Shown here: piece after piece, positions 49,700 to 58,224 of the stretch
How positions within the stretch are numbered: the first letter of the stretch is position 1
Layout of the letters: every line of letters starts with the position of its first letter
Origin: CALESS01 sp964405455
GTDB lineage: Bacteria; Chloroflexota; Anaerolineae; Anaerolineales; Anaerolineaceae
DNA: 64,000 nt
Direction: 5' to 3'
Assembly (NCBI GenBank): GCA_964405455.1
Contig: CAYOOA010000003.1
Coordinates: 44,376-108,375 of the forward strand
The notes under the pieces: model-generated
What the model was told of the DNA's origin: nothing
Databases searched by the model: none
What the model saw: only the letters and a program-made list of their open reading frames with translations
Translations under genes and position numbers: made by a program

Positions 49700-52423
49700 C
49701 TAACTTTTCTTTCTTCGCCAGTGCTTTTCCAATTCGATTACACCAAAGCTTATCAACCCAATCAAGCCGATCACAATCCAATCTTTCGCCACAATTGGAG
49801 CACTGGACATGACTTTATTCATGAATGGAGCGTAAGTAAATAAGGCCTGAAGTACCAACATTGTTAAGATGCTCCACCAAACCCAACGATTAGATAACAA
49901 GCCAACCTGGAATACTGATCGGATCAATGAGCGACAGTTGAGGAGATAGAAAATCTCGATGATAACGATCACATTAACTGCGATTGTTCGTGCTTGAGAT
50001 TCACTTAGCCCACGGCTTAGCTCATACTCATACAAACCGAAAGCTCCAGCCAGGATGATTACGCCGAGCAACACAATTCGCACCAGTAAGTCGCGTGTCA
50101 GGATTGGGGCATCTGGGGCGCGCGGAGAACGTTGCATGATTCCCGCTTCTTTCGGCTCTAGGGCCAGCACCAAGCCCAAAACGGCCGCAGTTACTGTATT
50201 GATCCACAGAATATGAATGGGCAAAATAGGTAGTGCAATCCCAGCCAGAACTGCTACCAGGATAATTAGCCCTTCTCCCAGATTGGTGGGTAATGTCCAG
50301 GCAATGATCTTTGTAAGGTTATCGAAAACGCCACGACCTTCTTCAACTGCGGCTTCAATGGTAGCGAAGTTATCATCTGTCAGGATCATGTCTGAAGCTT
50401 CTTTGGCTACTTCTGTGCCTGTGATACCCATTGCTATCCCAATGTTTGCCTGTTTGAGCGCGGGTCCGTCGTTAACACCATCACCTGTCATGGCAACTAC
50501 CTGGCCTCTGGCTTGGAGAGCTTCCACCAGCCGGAGTTTCTGTTCTGGAGATACGCGCGCAAAAACAGCTGTTTTTTGAGCTGTATCAATTAATTCCAGG
50601 TCGCTGAGAGAAGCAATTTCAGAACCTGTTACAACGCAATCGCGAGCAGGAGCACCATCTGGACAGGGTTTAGCCAATCCAATCTGGCTCGCAATTGCCG
50701 AGGCAGTCAACGGATGGTCACCGGTAATCATCTTAACCTGGATTCCGGCTCTTTGGCAGGCGTGAACAGCATTAATTGCTTCCGGTCGAGGTGGGTCGAT
50801 CATACCCTGTAAACCCAGGAACATCAGTCCCTGTAAATCTTGATGATCCAAGTGATTTTTTCCTTGTTCTGGATAAAGCATCGCCAAAGCAAGTACGCGC
50901 ATACCGTTGCCGGCCATTTTATCCACTTGCGTATGAACAGCATCAATATCAATCGGGATCACATGACCATCCAAATCCCAGGTTGAATTGCTGCGTTCCA
51001 GGATTGCTTCAACCGACCCTTTTACATAAATCACCCGGCGTGATGCATCAGATTCGGGAAGGTTATGGATAGAGGCCATGTATTGATATTGTGCATCAAA
51101 AGGAATCACATCAAGACGTGAGTAACTCTGCACTAAGTCGGATTGAAGCAGCCCTAATTTGTGTGCCGCAACAATTAGAGCGACCTCGGTTGGGTCACCC
51201 TCAGCCGCCCACTGACCATCTTTTTCAACCAGCTGGCTGTCGCTGCAAAGCACGCCTGCTCGCAAGGTTTCCATTAGAATTGGCGGAGCATCAACTTGAG
51301 TAAGGGTGTGATCTTCAAAAAGTATATTTCCGTCTGGCGAGTAACCCACCCCACTAGCTCGAAAAAGCCTTCCACCCGCGTGGATTTCTTGCACAGTCAT
51401 TTGGTTCTGAGTCAATGTTCCGGTTTTGTCAGAGCAGATCACAGTTACACTACCCAGAGTTTCAACTGCGGGCAGCTTGCGAATGATGGCCTGGCGCCGT
51501 GCCATTCGGGTAACACCGATCGCCAGGGTTAGAGTGAGTGCGGCAGGCAAACCTTCCGGGATCATTGCCACGGCCAGGGCAACTGCAGCTGAGAAAGTTT
51601 CAATTGCTTCCTGACCACGCAGCACCCCTACAATGAATGTTATTACAGCAAGAGCTAAAATGGCATATAGAACTAATTTACTGAATCGGGCGATCTTTTT
51701 TGTCAAAGGAGTTTCTATTTCATCAGCACTGGAAATTAATTTGGAGATCCGGCCAATTTCAGTTTCATCTCCAGTAGCTGTAACAACCCCTGTCCCCTGG
51801 CCATACGTAACCAGAGTGGATGTATAGGCCATATTCTTACGATCAGCCAGTCCAGTCTCTGGAGGCAAGGTTACGCCAGTGCTTTTTTGTACGGGGGCTG
51901 CTTCACCGGTAAGCGCAGCTTCAACAACTTGTAGATCTCGAGAGCGAACCAATCGTAGATCAGCAGGTACACGTGCGCCTGCTTGCAGAATCACTAAATC
52001 CCCCGGCACCAACCCTACTGATGAAATCCGTTGAGTTTGTCCAGCGCGAATCACTGTTGTCTCAGTGGTCATTGACTGGGTGAGCGCCTGGATTGCTTTT
52101 TCAGCACGGGTTTCTTGAACAAAACCAATAAATGCGTTTATGATGACAATGGCAAGGATAAGAAGAGCATCTAGAGGATCCTTAATCACCGCTGTGATGA
52201 TGCTGGATGCCAGCAAGATATAAATAAGAGGATTATTAAACTGAAGAAGAAAACGCAATATTGCGCTCTTTCCTTTTGATGGGGTAAGAATATTCTGGCC
52301 AAATCGATTCTGACGGTGTTGCACTTCAAACAGATCCAACCCGTTTTGTATGTCTGTCCCCAAAAGATTAATTACTTCAGATTCTGGAAGGTGATGCCAG
52401 TGAGTAGACAGAAGAGTTTGCAT
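49700..52423 (-). CDS. Cation-transporting P-type (P2) ATPase, CtpF-like
   Basis: 907 residues. Actuator domain LTGEA at 171-175 (usually TGES), TM4 PEGLP at 289-293, phosphorylation site SDKTGT with D332, hinge GDGVNDGPALKQANIGIAMG, and about ten helices. The cation site in TM6 reads LWINTVTAAVLGLVLALEP where calcium pumps have N-L-V-T-D-G; the Asp of the calcium site is Ala. That sequence with FEPKE-like LALEPKEAGIM recalls mycobacterial CtpF. Ion specificity is therefore open. AT-richer than its neighbours. Next gene upstream is an M50 protease with CBS domains, 21 bp away. Confidence 0.9.
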   Translation of the reverse strand: MQTLLSTHWHHLPESEVINLLGTDIQNGLDLFEVQHRQNRFGQNILTPSKGKSAILRFLLQFNNPLIYILLASSIITAVIKDPLDALLILAIVIINAFIGFVQETRAEKAIQALTQSMTTETTVIRAGQTQRISSVGLVPGDLVILQAGARVPADLRLVRSRDLQVVEAALTGEAAPVQKSTGVTLPPETGLADRKNMAYTSTLVTYGQGTGVVTATGDETEIGRISKLISSADEIETPLTKKIARFSKLVLYAILALAVITFIVGVLRGQEAIETFSAAVALAVAMIPEGLPAALTLTLAIGVTRMARRQAIIRKLPAVETLGSVTVICSDKTGTLTQNQMTVQEIHAGGRLFRASGVGYSPDGNILFEDHTLTQVDAPPILMETLRAGVLCSDSQLVEKDGQWAAEGDPTEVALIVAAHKLGLLQSDLVQSYSRLDVIPFDAQYQYMASIHNLPESDASRRVIYVKGSVEAILERSNSTWDLDGHVIPIDIDAVHTQVDKMAGNGMRVLALAMLYPEQGKNHLDHQDLQGLMFLGLQGMIDPPRPEAINAVHACQRAGIQVKMITGDHPLTASAIASQIGLAKPCPDGAPARDCVVTGSEIASLSDLELIDTAQKTAVFARVSPEQKLRLVEALQARGQVVAMTGDGVNDGPALKQANIGIAMGITGTEVAKEASDMILTDDNFATIEAAVEEGRGVFDNLTKIIAWTLPTNLGEGLIILVAVLAGIALPILPIHILWINTVTAAVLGLVLALEPKEAGIMQRSPRAPDAPILTRDLLVRIVLLGVIILAGAFGLYEYELSRGLSESQARTIAVNVIVIIEIFYLLNCRSLIRSVFQVGLLSNRWVWWSILTMLVLQALFTYAPFMNKVMSSAPIVAKDWIVIGLIGLISFGVIELEKHWRRKKS

Positions 52424-52444
52424 TGAATTATTCCCTTTACAAAT

Positions 52445-53554
52445 TTAAGCCCATTCAGTAGGGGTGTTTCCTAATTTACGCAAGCGTTTTGCGTTTCGGA
52501 TTAACAGAAATTCTTCAATGTTCTCAAGTGTAATTATACCTACCAGCACACCGTTCTGTACTACCGGGAGAATTGATTGACTATTGGCTTGAAGCCAAAG
52601 CATAACTTTGTCAAGCGATTGATCGGGGTCGATTACACAGACATCTTTTTGCATAACATAGGAAACCAGACTCCGGTCATCATGTTTAGCCAAATTACGA
52701 ATGACTTCTTCGCGAGTCAACAATCCTACAACATGGTTATCGACGACAACAGGGAAGTCATGCTGAGATCCGTTAAGCAGCATCTGGGCTGGATGAGCTA
52801 TGGGGTCGGTCGGGGATAGGGTATGGAAATCCGTCAACATTGCCTCATGTACCAGATATTTGCTTATTTCGGTTTTTACCTGAACCTGGTTGGATTCCTG
52901 TGAGGCAGAAATCCAAATGAACGCGGCAATCAGTAGCAGGGAAATGTTGTTTAATAAGCCAACAATACCCATGATAAAGGCAATAGTCTGTCCTATCGCG
53001 GCGGCAATACGGGTAGCCTGGGAATATTCCAGGCGGATTGCCAGTAATGCGCGTACTACCCGGCCACCATCCATCGGAAATGCAGGGATCAAATTGAATA
53101 ACACCAACGAGACATTCACCACCATAACACGTTCAAGGAAATTACCTTCACTTACTGAGAGGTTTGTCAAAGGTTGAAGTGATCCAGTGAATAGCAATCC
53201 AATGAATAATATGGATGCAATGACCACATTGACCAGCGGTCCCGCTAGCGCAACCCATAATTCCTGGGCTGGTTTTTCTGGCATGCGTTCCAGTCGGGCA
53301 ACTCCACCAATGGGTAATAAGGTGATGTCTCGGGTGGGGATACCAAACTTGCGGGCAGCCAGGGCATGGCCCAGCTCGTGGAAGACTACGCAAGCAAATA
53401 TGGTCAACAAGAAAAGGACTCCATCGAGCATGGCAAGCAGGCTGCGCTCCGTAATCCAATAACTGAAAGCAATCCATGCAATCAATAACAGGAATGTCGC
53501 ATGCATATATATGTCAATTCCTGCTAAACGAGTGATCTTCCAAGACCATTTCAT
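52445..53554 (-). CDS. Site-2 protease family (M50) zinc metalloprotease with two CBS domains
   Basis: 369 residues, about six helices. Zinc motif HELGH (59-63) and the second motif NLIPAFPMDGGRVVRALLA (third ligand Asp). CBS domains at the C-terminus, about 238-290 and 300-355 (ISKYLVHEAMLTDFHTLSPT, IDPDQSLDKVMLWLQ), which bind adenosine nucleotides and tune activity. Membrane protease; target unknown. Cotranscribed with the P-type ATPase downstream (21 bp). The gene is AT-richer than most of the window. Confidence 0.92.
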   Translation of the reverse strand: MKWSWKITRLAGIDIYMHATFLLLIAWIAFSYWITERSLLAMLDGVLFLLTIFACVVFHELGHALAARKFGIPTRDITLLPIGGVARLERMPEKPAQELWVALAGPLVNVVIASILFIGLLFTGSLQPLTNLSVSEGNFLERVMVVNVSLVLFNLIPAFPMDGGRVVRALLAIRLEYSQATRIAAAIGQTIAFIMGIVGLLNNISLLLIAAFIWISASQESNQVQVKTEISKYLVHEAMLTDFHTLSPTDPIAHPAQMLLNGSQHDFPVVVDNHVVGLLTREEVIRNLAKHDDRSLVSYVMQKDVCVIDPDQSLDKVMLWLQANSQSILPVVQNGVLVGIITLENIEEFLLIRNAKRLRKLGNTPTEWA

Positions 53555-53829
53555 CGTTTTTACCTCACGTCAAAATCTGACCGATTATCATTACTTCTTG
53601 ATTTTTTGAATCATATCGGAAAGGTAGCGAATAATAAATTGTTTGTACAATCTTTGGATAACGTTCAAACAAAAATACGATACGACCAATTCGTTCCCAT
53701 AGAACTTGATTGACCAACAGATTTTTGAGAATTTGTAGAGTAAATACGACCGATTAGTTTTCCTGAAAGTTTTAGTGAAACATTCTCCGCTAATAGACGA
53801 TGTGAGGATTTGTAATTCTCCATATTAAG
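53555..53829. other. Gene-free AT-rich stretch
   Basis: About 275 bp between the protease start and the repeat region. Only a weak 80-codon frame crosses it, with no ribosome binding site or recognisable domain. It must hold the promoter of the leftward protease-ATPase operon, but I see no clear -35/-10 pair. Confidence 0.5.
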
Positions 53830-53844
53830 GACGCCGATCTTGAG

Positions 53845-53873
53845 AAAAAGGCCCTTCGATGAAGAAGAGCCTT
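53845..53873 (-). terminator. Terminator (second copy) downstream of tRNA-Asp
   Basis: On the minus strand AAGGCTCTTC / GAAGGGCCTT (one G-U pair), then TTTTTC. Confidence 0.7.
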
Positions 53874-53932
53874 GAGCGGGGCGGGCGGGTTTGATTATCA
53901 TCCCCATCCGGGGATGCCGATCTTAAGAAAAC

Positions 53933-53961
53933 AAAAAGGCTCTCCGTTGAAGAAGAGCCTT
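53933..53961 (-). terminator. Terminator directly after tRNA-Asp
   Basis: On the minus strand AAGGCTCT / AGAGCCTT, 10-nt loop, then TTTTTGTTTT. Confidence 0.75.
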
Positions 53962-53964
53962 GAG

Positions 53965-54001
53965 CGGGAGCGACGGGATTTGAACCCGCGATCTTGGCCT
54001 T
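53965..54001 (-). tRNA. 3' part of tRNA-Asp cut by the gap (probably the same gene as 54120-54193)
   Basis: 37 nt that match the 3' half of the complete tRNA-Asp base for base: discriminator, CGCTCCC acceptor strand, T arm with GTTCAAAT, part of the anticodon stem. It runs into the 100-N gap. See the finding on the 55-base identity on both sides of the gap. Confidence 0.8.
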
Positions 54002-54101
54002 NNNNNNNNNNNNNNNNNNNNNNNNNNNNNNNNNNNNNNNNNNNNNNNNNNNNNNNNNNNNNNNNNNNNNNNNNNNNNNNNNNNNNNNNNNNNNNNNNNN
54101 N
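54002..54101. other. Scaffold gap of exactly 100 N
   Basis: 100 unspecified bases, a conventional length for an unknown gap. Flanking bases 53947-54001 and 54102-54156 are identical over 55 positions. Confidence 0.98.
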
Positions 54102-54119
54102 TTGAAGAAGAGCCTTGAG

Positions 54120-54193
54120 CGGGAGCGACGGGATTTGAACCCGCGATCTTGGCCTTGACAGGGCCACATGTTAGGCCGCTACACCACGCCCCC
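54120..54193 (-). tRNA. tRNA-Asp (anticodon GTC)
   Basis: 74 nt without CCA. Acceptor stem GGGGGCG / CGCTCCC (one G-U), discriminator G, anticodon stem TGGCC / GGCCA with loop CTGTCAA giving GTC, T arm GCGGGTTCAAATCCCGT. G discriminator and GTC are the aspartate identity elements. A terminator lies beyond its 3' end. Confidence 0.95.
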
Positions 54194-54605
54194 GAACCGG
54201 CAATATATTATCATGAACCCTGAAAAGTGTCAATGCATTGAGAATGTCATACGAGTAGCCGGAAAATCGTCCTGGAGATTGACTGACATTTGTTTGCCAA
54301 GTTATTGACAAAAGTCAAAAACGTGCTAATATTCTTTCATGCTGCTATTGAATAGAGATGAGAATTCTTTAATAGCGAATCTCCCTGACGATTATCAACA
54401 GAGTCTCCCTGTAAATATTTCTATTTTGATCTGGTAGTCATTACTGTTTCAGATCTTTCAATGGTTTGCAGATCATTACCACGATGGTATTTTTATAGAT
54501 GCCTAAAGGAGGTGGTTGAGGCTGAGCCATTCCAGAAAAAAAGACGAAGTAATCCATTCCGGTCATAAGACCCATCCTATTAATCTGTTCGGAGGAAAGA
54601 GAGAG
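54194..54605. other. 412-bp leader region of the branched-chain amino acid transporter operon
   Basis: No gene seen. It contains the promoter/FNR-type palindrome at 54305, then an AT-rich leader, a six-codon open frame (54499-54519, MPKGGG) that carries a perfect AAAGGAGGT ribosome binding site inside it, and an in-frame TTG at 54516 that would lengthen the binding protein by 30 residues before its signal peptide. The true start is taken as 54606. Confidence 0.6.
54305..54332 (+). promoter_or_regulatory. FNR-type palindrome overlapping the liv operon promoter
   Basis: TTGAC-AAAA-GTCAA (54305-54318) is a perfect palindrome. Its first half doubles as the -35 TTGACA, with TAATAT (54327-54332) as -10 at 16-bp spacing. 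A Crp/Fnr regulator bound here would cover the promoter and so probably repress it. Confidence 0.6.
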
Positions 54606-55748
54606 ATGAAAGCCTACAAAGTGTTGTCAATCATCATGGTAGCGGCAATGTTACTGGCCGCATGCCAAACCGGCGGTACCACGGCCGGCAGCGACAAGAT
54701 CAAAGTCGCGATCCTTGCCCCATTAAGCGGGGCTGTCCCAACCTTCGGTGTGTCTACTAAGAATGGTGCTATGATGGCCATTGAAGAGTGGAATGCCAAA
54801 GGCGGCGTCCTTGGCAAGCAGATCGAGGCGATCGTGGAAGATAGCCAGTGCACCCCTGACCCGGCTGTCAACGCGGCCAATAAAGTGATCGACCAGGACA
54901 AGGTCCACTACATCGTCGGTGAGGTCTGCTCCAAGGCCTCCATCCCGATTTCGGAAATTGCCCAGGAAAAGCATGTGGTGCAAATCACTGGTACCTCCAC
55001 GAATACACAGGTAACTTTGAAGACCGATGGGACAGTCAAGGATTACGTCTTCCGCGCCTGCTTCATCGATCCCTTCCAGGGTCTGGTGATGGCCAAGTTT
55101 GCCATTGGCAAGGGCTATAAGACTGCCTTCATCATGCTTGACCAGGGCAATGACTATGTGCGCGGCCTGGCGGAAGCTTTTGAAAAATCCTTCCAGGAAT
55201 TGGGCGGGACGATCGTAGGCAAGGAAACCTATAATTCCCAGGATACCGACTTTTCAGCCATCCTGACGAAGGTGGCCGATAGTAAAGCGGATGTCCTCTA
55301 CCTCCCTGACTACTACAATATCGTCAACTTAGTAGGTGCCCAGGCCAAGGAGAAAGGCGTCACCGCTGTGATGATGGGCGGCGATGGTTGGGACTCCTCC
55401 ACCTTGGATCTGAAGGCTGCTGATGGCGGCTACTACTCCAACCACTATTCACCGGATGATACTCGTCCGATCGTAGTTGATTGGGTCAATAAATACAAGG
55501 CCAAATATGGTGAAGTGCCGGACGCCCTGGCCACCCTTGCGTATGATGCGACCAACCTCCTTCTGACAGCCATTCAGAATGCTGGTGTGGACGATGCATC
55601 CAAGGTGAAGGATGCACTTGCCAGCATCAGCCTCGAAACTGTTTCTGGCAAGATTACGTTTGATCAATATCACAACCCGATCAAGGCTGCGGCTGTTTTG
55701 CAGGTGAAAGACGGTAAAGTCTCCTTCGTCGAATCGGTTGCCCCGTAA
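54606..55748 (+). CDS. livK: Branched-chain amino acid ABC transporter substrate-binding lipoprotein (LivK-like)
   Basis: 380 residues from ATG 54606 (CGGAGGAAAGAGAG upstream). Type II signal peptide with lipobox LLAACQTGG (Cys near residue 20). Periplasmic-binding-protein type 1 fold: VAILAPLSGAVPTFGVSTKNG, EDSQCTPDPAVNAANKVIDQ, ADVLYLPDYYNIVNLVGAQA. Binds leucine, isoleucine, valine or related amides outside the cell and delivers them to LivHM. First gene of a complete liv operon. High codon bias toward GGC/AAG suggests strong expression. Confidence 0.92.
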   Translation: MKAYKVLSIIMVAAMLLAACQTGGTTAGSDKIKVAILAPLSGAVPTFGVSTKNGAMMAIEEWNAKGGVLGKQIEAIVEDSQCTPDPAVNAANKVIDQDKVHYIVGEVCSKASIPISEIAQEKHVVQITGTSTNTQVTLKTDGTVKDYVFRACFIDPFQGLVMAKFAIGKGYKTAFIMLDQGNDYVRGLAEAFEKSFQELGGTIVGKETYNSQDTDFSAILTKVADSKADVLYLPDYYNIVNLVGAQAKEKGVTAVMMGGDGWDSSTLDLKAADGGYYSNHYSPDDTRPIVVDWVNKYKAKYGEVPDALATLAYDATNLLLTAIQNAGVDDASKVKDALASISLETVSGKITFDQYHNPIKAAAVLQVKDGKVSFVESVAP

Positions 55749-55823
55749 CTTTTCTACAATTATGCGGAGGGGCGGTTTAAAAACCGCCCCTCTCATACAT
55801 CCTGGCAAACAGGGATTGATCCT

Positions 55824-56951
55824 ATGAAACTTTCCAGTACTGCTTCAAGATCGCCCGGAATCTTCGCTCGGATTGTTGAGCGGAAGTGGCTCGGCCGGGC
55901 ATTCTTAATATTGATCGCGCTGGCTGCAGTATACAAATTGGGCACGGCATTATTGGCCGGCCCGACAATATTCCTGCAACAGATTATTAACGGATTGCAG
56001 CTCGGCTTTGTTTATGCGTTGATTGCCCTGGGCTATACCATGGTTTATGGAATTGTCCGGTTGATCAACTTTGCTCACGGCGATGTTTTCATGGTGGGTT
56101 CATTTGTCAGCTTTTATGCCATCAGCCGATTTCAGGTGCATACCTGGCTGGTACGGCTCATTCCGAATATCCCACCTTTCCTGGGCTTGTTGGTGGGAGC
56201 AATCACCGTGGTCCTCATTGCGATGGTCGCCTGCGCCCTGCTGGCATTTATTATTGAACGATTTGCTTACAAGCCCCTGAGAGACGCTCCGCGCATTTCC
56301 TTGTTAATTACCGCCATCGGCGTGTCGTTTTTCCTGGAGTACTTCGGAGCCTTAAATTTCGTTTTCACGCCCAACTTTATTACATACAAACGTCCCTTTG
56401 ACGTTACCGTATGGGAAATTGGGAAAGGCGGCATTTCAGTTCTGAAAGAGGGGACCGCTGTAAACGAAGGTAGTGTGATCTTCTCAAATATCTTCATTAT
56501 TATTGTGGTTGCCTCGTTGCTCATGCTGGCGGGACTGCAATTCATTGTTCAAAAAACAAAAGTCGGCAAAGCCATGCGTGCCGTGGCTTATGATAAATAC
56601 ACCGCGCGCTTGATGGGCATCAACACCGATGCGATTATTTCCACAACCTTTATGATCGGTGCTGGCCTGGCTGGAGCGGCCGGTATGCTGTATGCCATTG
56701 CCTTCCCATCCATCATATTTTGGATGGGTATTCTACCCGGCTTGAAAGCGTTTGTGGCAGCGGTGGTTGGAGGCATCGGCTCCATCCCCGGCGCCGTGGT
56801 GGGTGCGTTGATCATGGGCCAGGCAGATGTGCTCAGTGCTGCCTACATTTCTTCACCCATGCGCGATGCAATTTCGTTCAGTATTTTGATCCTCGTGCTG
56901 CTGGTTCGTCCGACTGGCATCTTCGGCGAAGCATCGCGTGAGAAAGCGTAG
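55824..56951 (+). CDS. livH: Branched-chain amino acid ABC transporter permease LivH
   Basis: 375 residues, about nine helices, longer than usual because of a 45-residue N-terminal extension with an extra helix and a loop near 170-200. QQIINGLQLGFVYALIALGYTMVYGIVRLINFAHGD and AGAAGMLYAI with GLKAFVAAVVGGIGSIPGAVVGAL are diagnostic. It forms the transmembrane channel with LivM. 75 bp after livK; the gap has a short G/C repeat (GGGGCGG / CCGCCCC) that may attenuate transcription after livK. Confidence 0.93.
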   Translation: MKLSSTASRSPGIFARIVERKWLGRAFLILIALAAVYKLGTALLAGPTIFLQQIINGLQLGFVYALIALGYTMVYGIVRLINFAHGDVFMVGSFVSFYAISRFQVHTWLVRLIPNIPPFLGLLVGAITVVLIAMVACALLAFIIERFAYKPLRDAPRISLLITAIGVSFFLEYFGALNFVFTPNFITYKRPFDVTVWEIGKGGISVLKEGTAVNEGSVIFSNIFIIIVVASLLMLAGLQFIVQKTKVGKAMRAVAYDKYTARLMGINTDAIISTTFMIGAGLAGAAGMLYAIAFPSIIFWMGILPGLKAFVAAVVGGIGSIPGAVVGALIMGQADVLSAAYISSPMRDAISFSILILVLLVRPTGIFGEASREKA

Positions 56952-56958
56952 AGCGACC

Positions 56959-58224
56959 ATGAAACTGGATCGAAATACACTCATCTTCATTGGTAGTGCA
57001 ATTGGCGTTTTCATCATTGTCCAATTACTGATTTCGTTTGGGATCCTGAATCCTTTCTGGACGACCATTCTCCGCCTGGGAGCGGTGCTGTCAATTGTTA
57101 GCCTTGGTTTGAACCTGATCTACGGCTTCAACGGCCAATTTTCATTGGGGCAGTGGGGTTTCTATGCCATCGGGGCTTATTCCGCTGCCGATGTCACGTA
57201 CCGTTTTTATCAGTTGCATAACGCCTCTGGGATGACGGTATTAACCTTCGTGTTGCTATTTGCTGCAGTGGGCATCTGGTTGGCCAGGATAGCGGTATCG
57301 AAAATTCGCGGGCTGGATCCGCTTTCTGCATTGACGCTTTACCTGGTATCAACCATTGCTCTTGGCTACGGCGGAGCTTGGGTCGGACGGTTGTTGGGAG
57401 GGCCTGTGACCTCCCTGCTGACTGCCCTGCCCGAACAGGTAGGTGTCAACATCGTTTTCTTCATTTCGATTTTTCTGGGCGGCATTGCGGCGGCGGAAAT
57501 TAGCTTCCTCTTTGGCCTACCCATCTTGACCCTGGGTTCGGACTATTTTGGAATTGCCACGTTGGGCTTTACGGTTATTGTTAAAGTCCTGCTGGATAAT
57601 TCCGACTCCCTGTTGGGGTTTGTGGAGATGAAAGGCGCGCGGGGAATGATTGGTATTCCCAAGGTGACCACCTGGTTCTGGGTGGTACTCTTCGTTGTGG
57701 TGTCTGTCATCCTGGTGCGCAACCTGCTTAACTCAACCTACGGTCGGGCCATCAAGTCGGTTCGAGAAGATGAACTGGCTGCCAAGGCAATGGGCATCAA
57801 CGTGGCTGATTTCAAGATCATGACCTTTGTGATCGGCTCCTTCCTGGCTGGGATCGCCGGTGCTTTGTATGCCCACATCAACGGCTTCCTACATCCGGAC
57901 ACGTTCAACTTCATCAAGTCGTTTGACCCAATGATCATCGTAGTATTTGGCGGCCTGGGTAGTGTCACCGGCACTGTAGCGGCAGCCTTTGCCTTCTCGT
58001 TGGTGCTGGAAGGTTTCCTGCGCCTGTGGTTGCCGGAAGGCTTTGAAACCTGGCGGTTTGTTGTCTACCCGGTTCTGTTGATCATTATGATGCTATTGAA
58101 ACCAAATGGGATTTTTGGCGGTTATGAAATTCCCTTCTTACGAGATTTGTTACCTTTTACAAAGAAGGTCAAGAAAAATGGTGTTGATGCCAAAGATTCT
58201 CAAAAGCCGGAGGTGATTTCATGA
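56959..58224 (+). CDS. livM: Branched-chain amino acid ABC transporter permease LivM
   Basis: 421 residues from ATG 56959, eight bases after the livH stop; an in-frame start at 56938 overlaps livH. Typical LivM order: LGLNLIYGFNGQFSLGQWGFYAIGAY, SDYFGIATLGFTVIVKVLL, IKSVREDELAAKAMGINVADFKIMTFVIGSFLAGIAGALYAH (in segments), GGLGSVTGTVAAAFAFSL. About ten helices. Overlaps livG by ATGA. Confidence 0.93.
   Translation: MKLDRNTLIFIGSAIGVFIIVQLLISFGILNPFWTTILRLGAVLSIVSLGLNLIYGFNGQFSLGQWGFYAIGAYSAADVTYRFYQLHNASGMTVLTFVLLFAAVGIWLARIAVSKIRGLDPLSALTLYLVSTIALGYGGAWVGRLLGGPVTSLLTALPEQVGVNIVFFISIFLGGIAAAEISFLFGLPILTLGSDYFGIATLGFTVIVKVLLDNSDSLLGFVEMKGARGMIGIPKVTTWFWVVLFVVVSVILVRNLLNSTYGRAIKSVREDELAAKAMGINVADFKIMTFVIGSFLAGIAGALYAHINGFLHPDTFNFIKSFDPMIIVVFGGLGSVTGTVAAAFAFSLVLEGFLRLWLPEGFETWRFVVYPVLLIIMMLLKPNGIFGGYEIPFLRDLLPFTKKVKKNGVDAKDSQKPEVIS

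Larger units (their letters stand above)
53830..53969. repeat. Imperfect direct repeat of a tRNA-terminator downstream unit
   Basis: Two similar units, 53830-53881 and 53913-53969, each run from G(A)YGCCGATCTT through a terminator hairpin to GAAGAAGAGCCTTGAGCGGG. Between them, 53876-53900 looks like a decayed 3' end of the tRNA (compare GAGCGGGAGCGACGGGATTT at 53963). A hairpin CATCCCC / GGGGATG sits at 53899-53916. Looks like a tandem duplication left of tRNA-Asp. Confidence 0.6.

Noticed and set aside
53665..53907. An 80-codon leftward frame across the AT-rich region and repeats
   Set aside because: No ribosome binding site, low-complexity sequence, and it runs through a terminator hairpin next to tRNA-Asp.
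53825..54169. Frames spanning the N gap
   Set aside because: They are translations of tRNA and terminator sequence with unknown bases.
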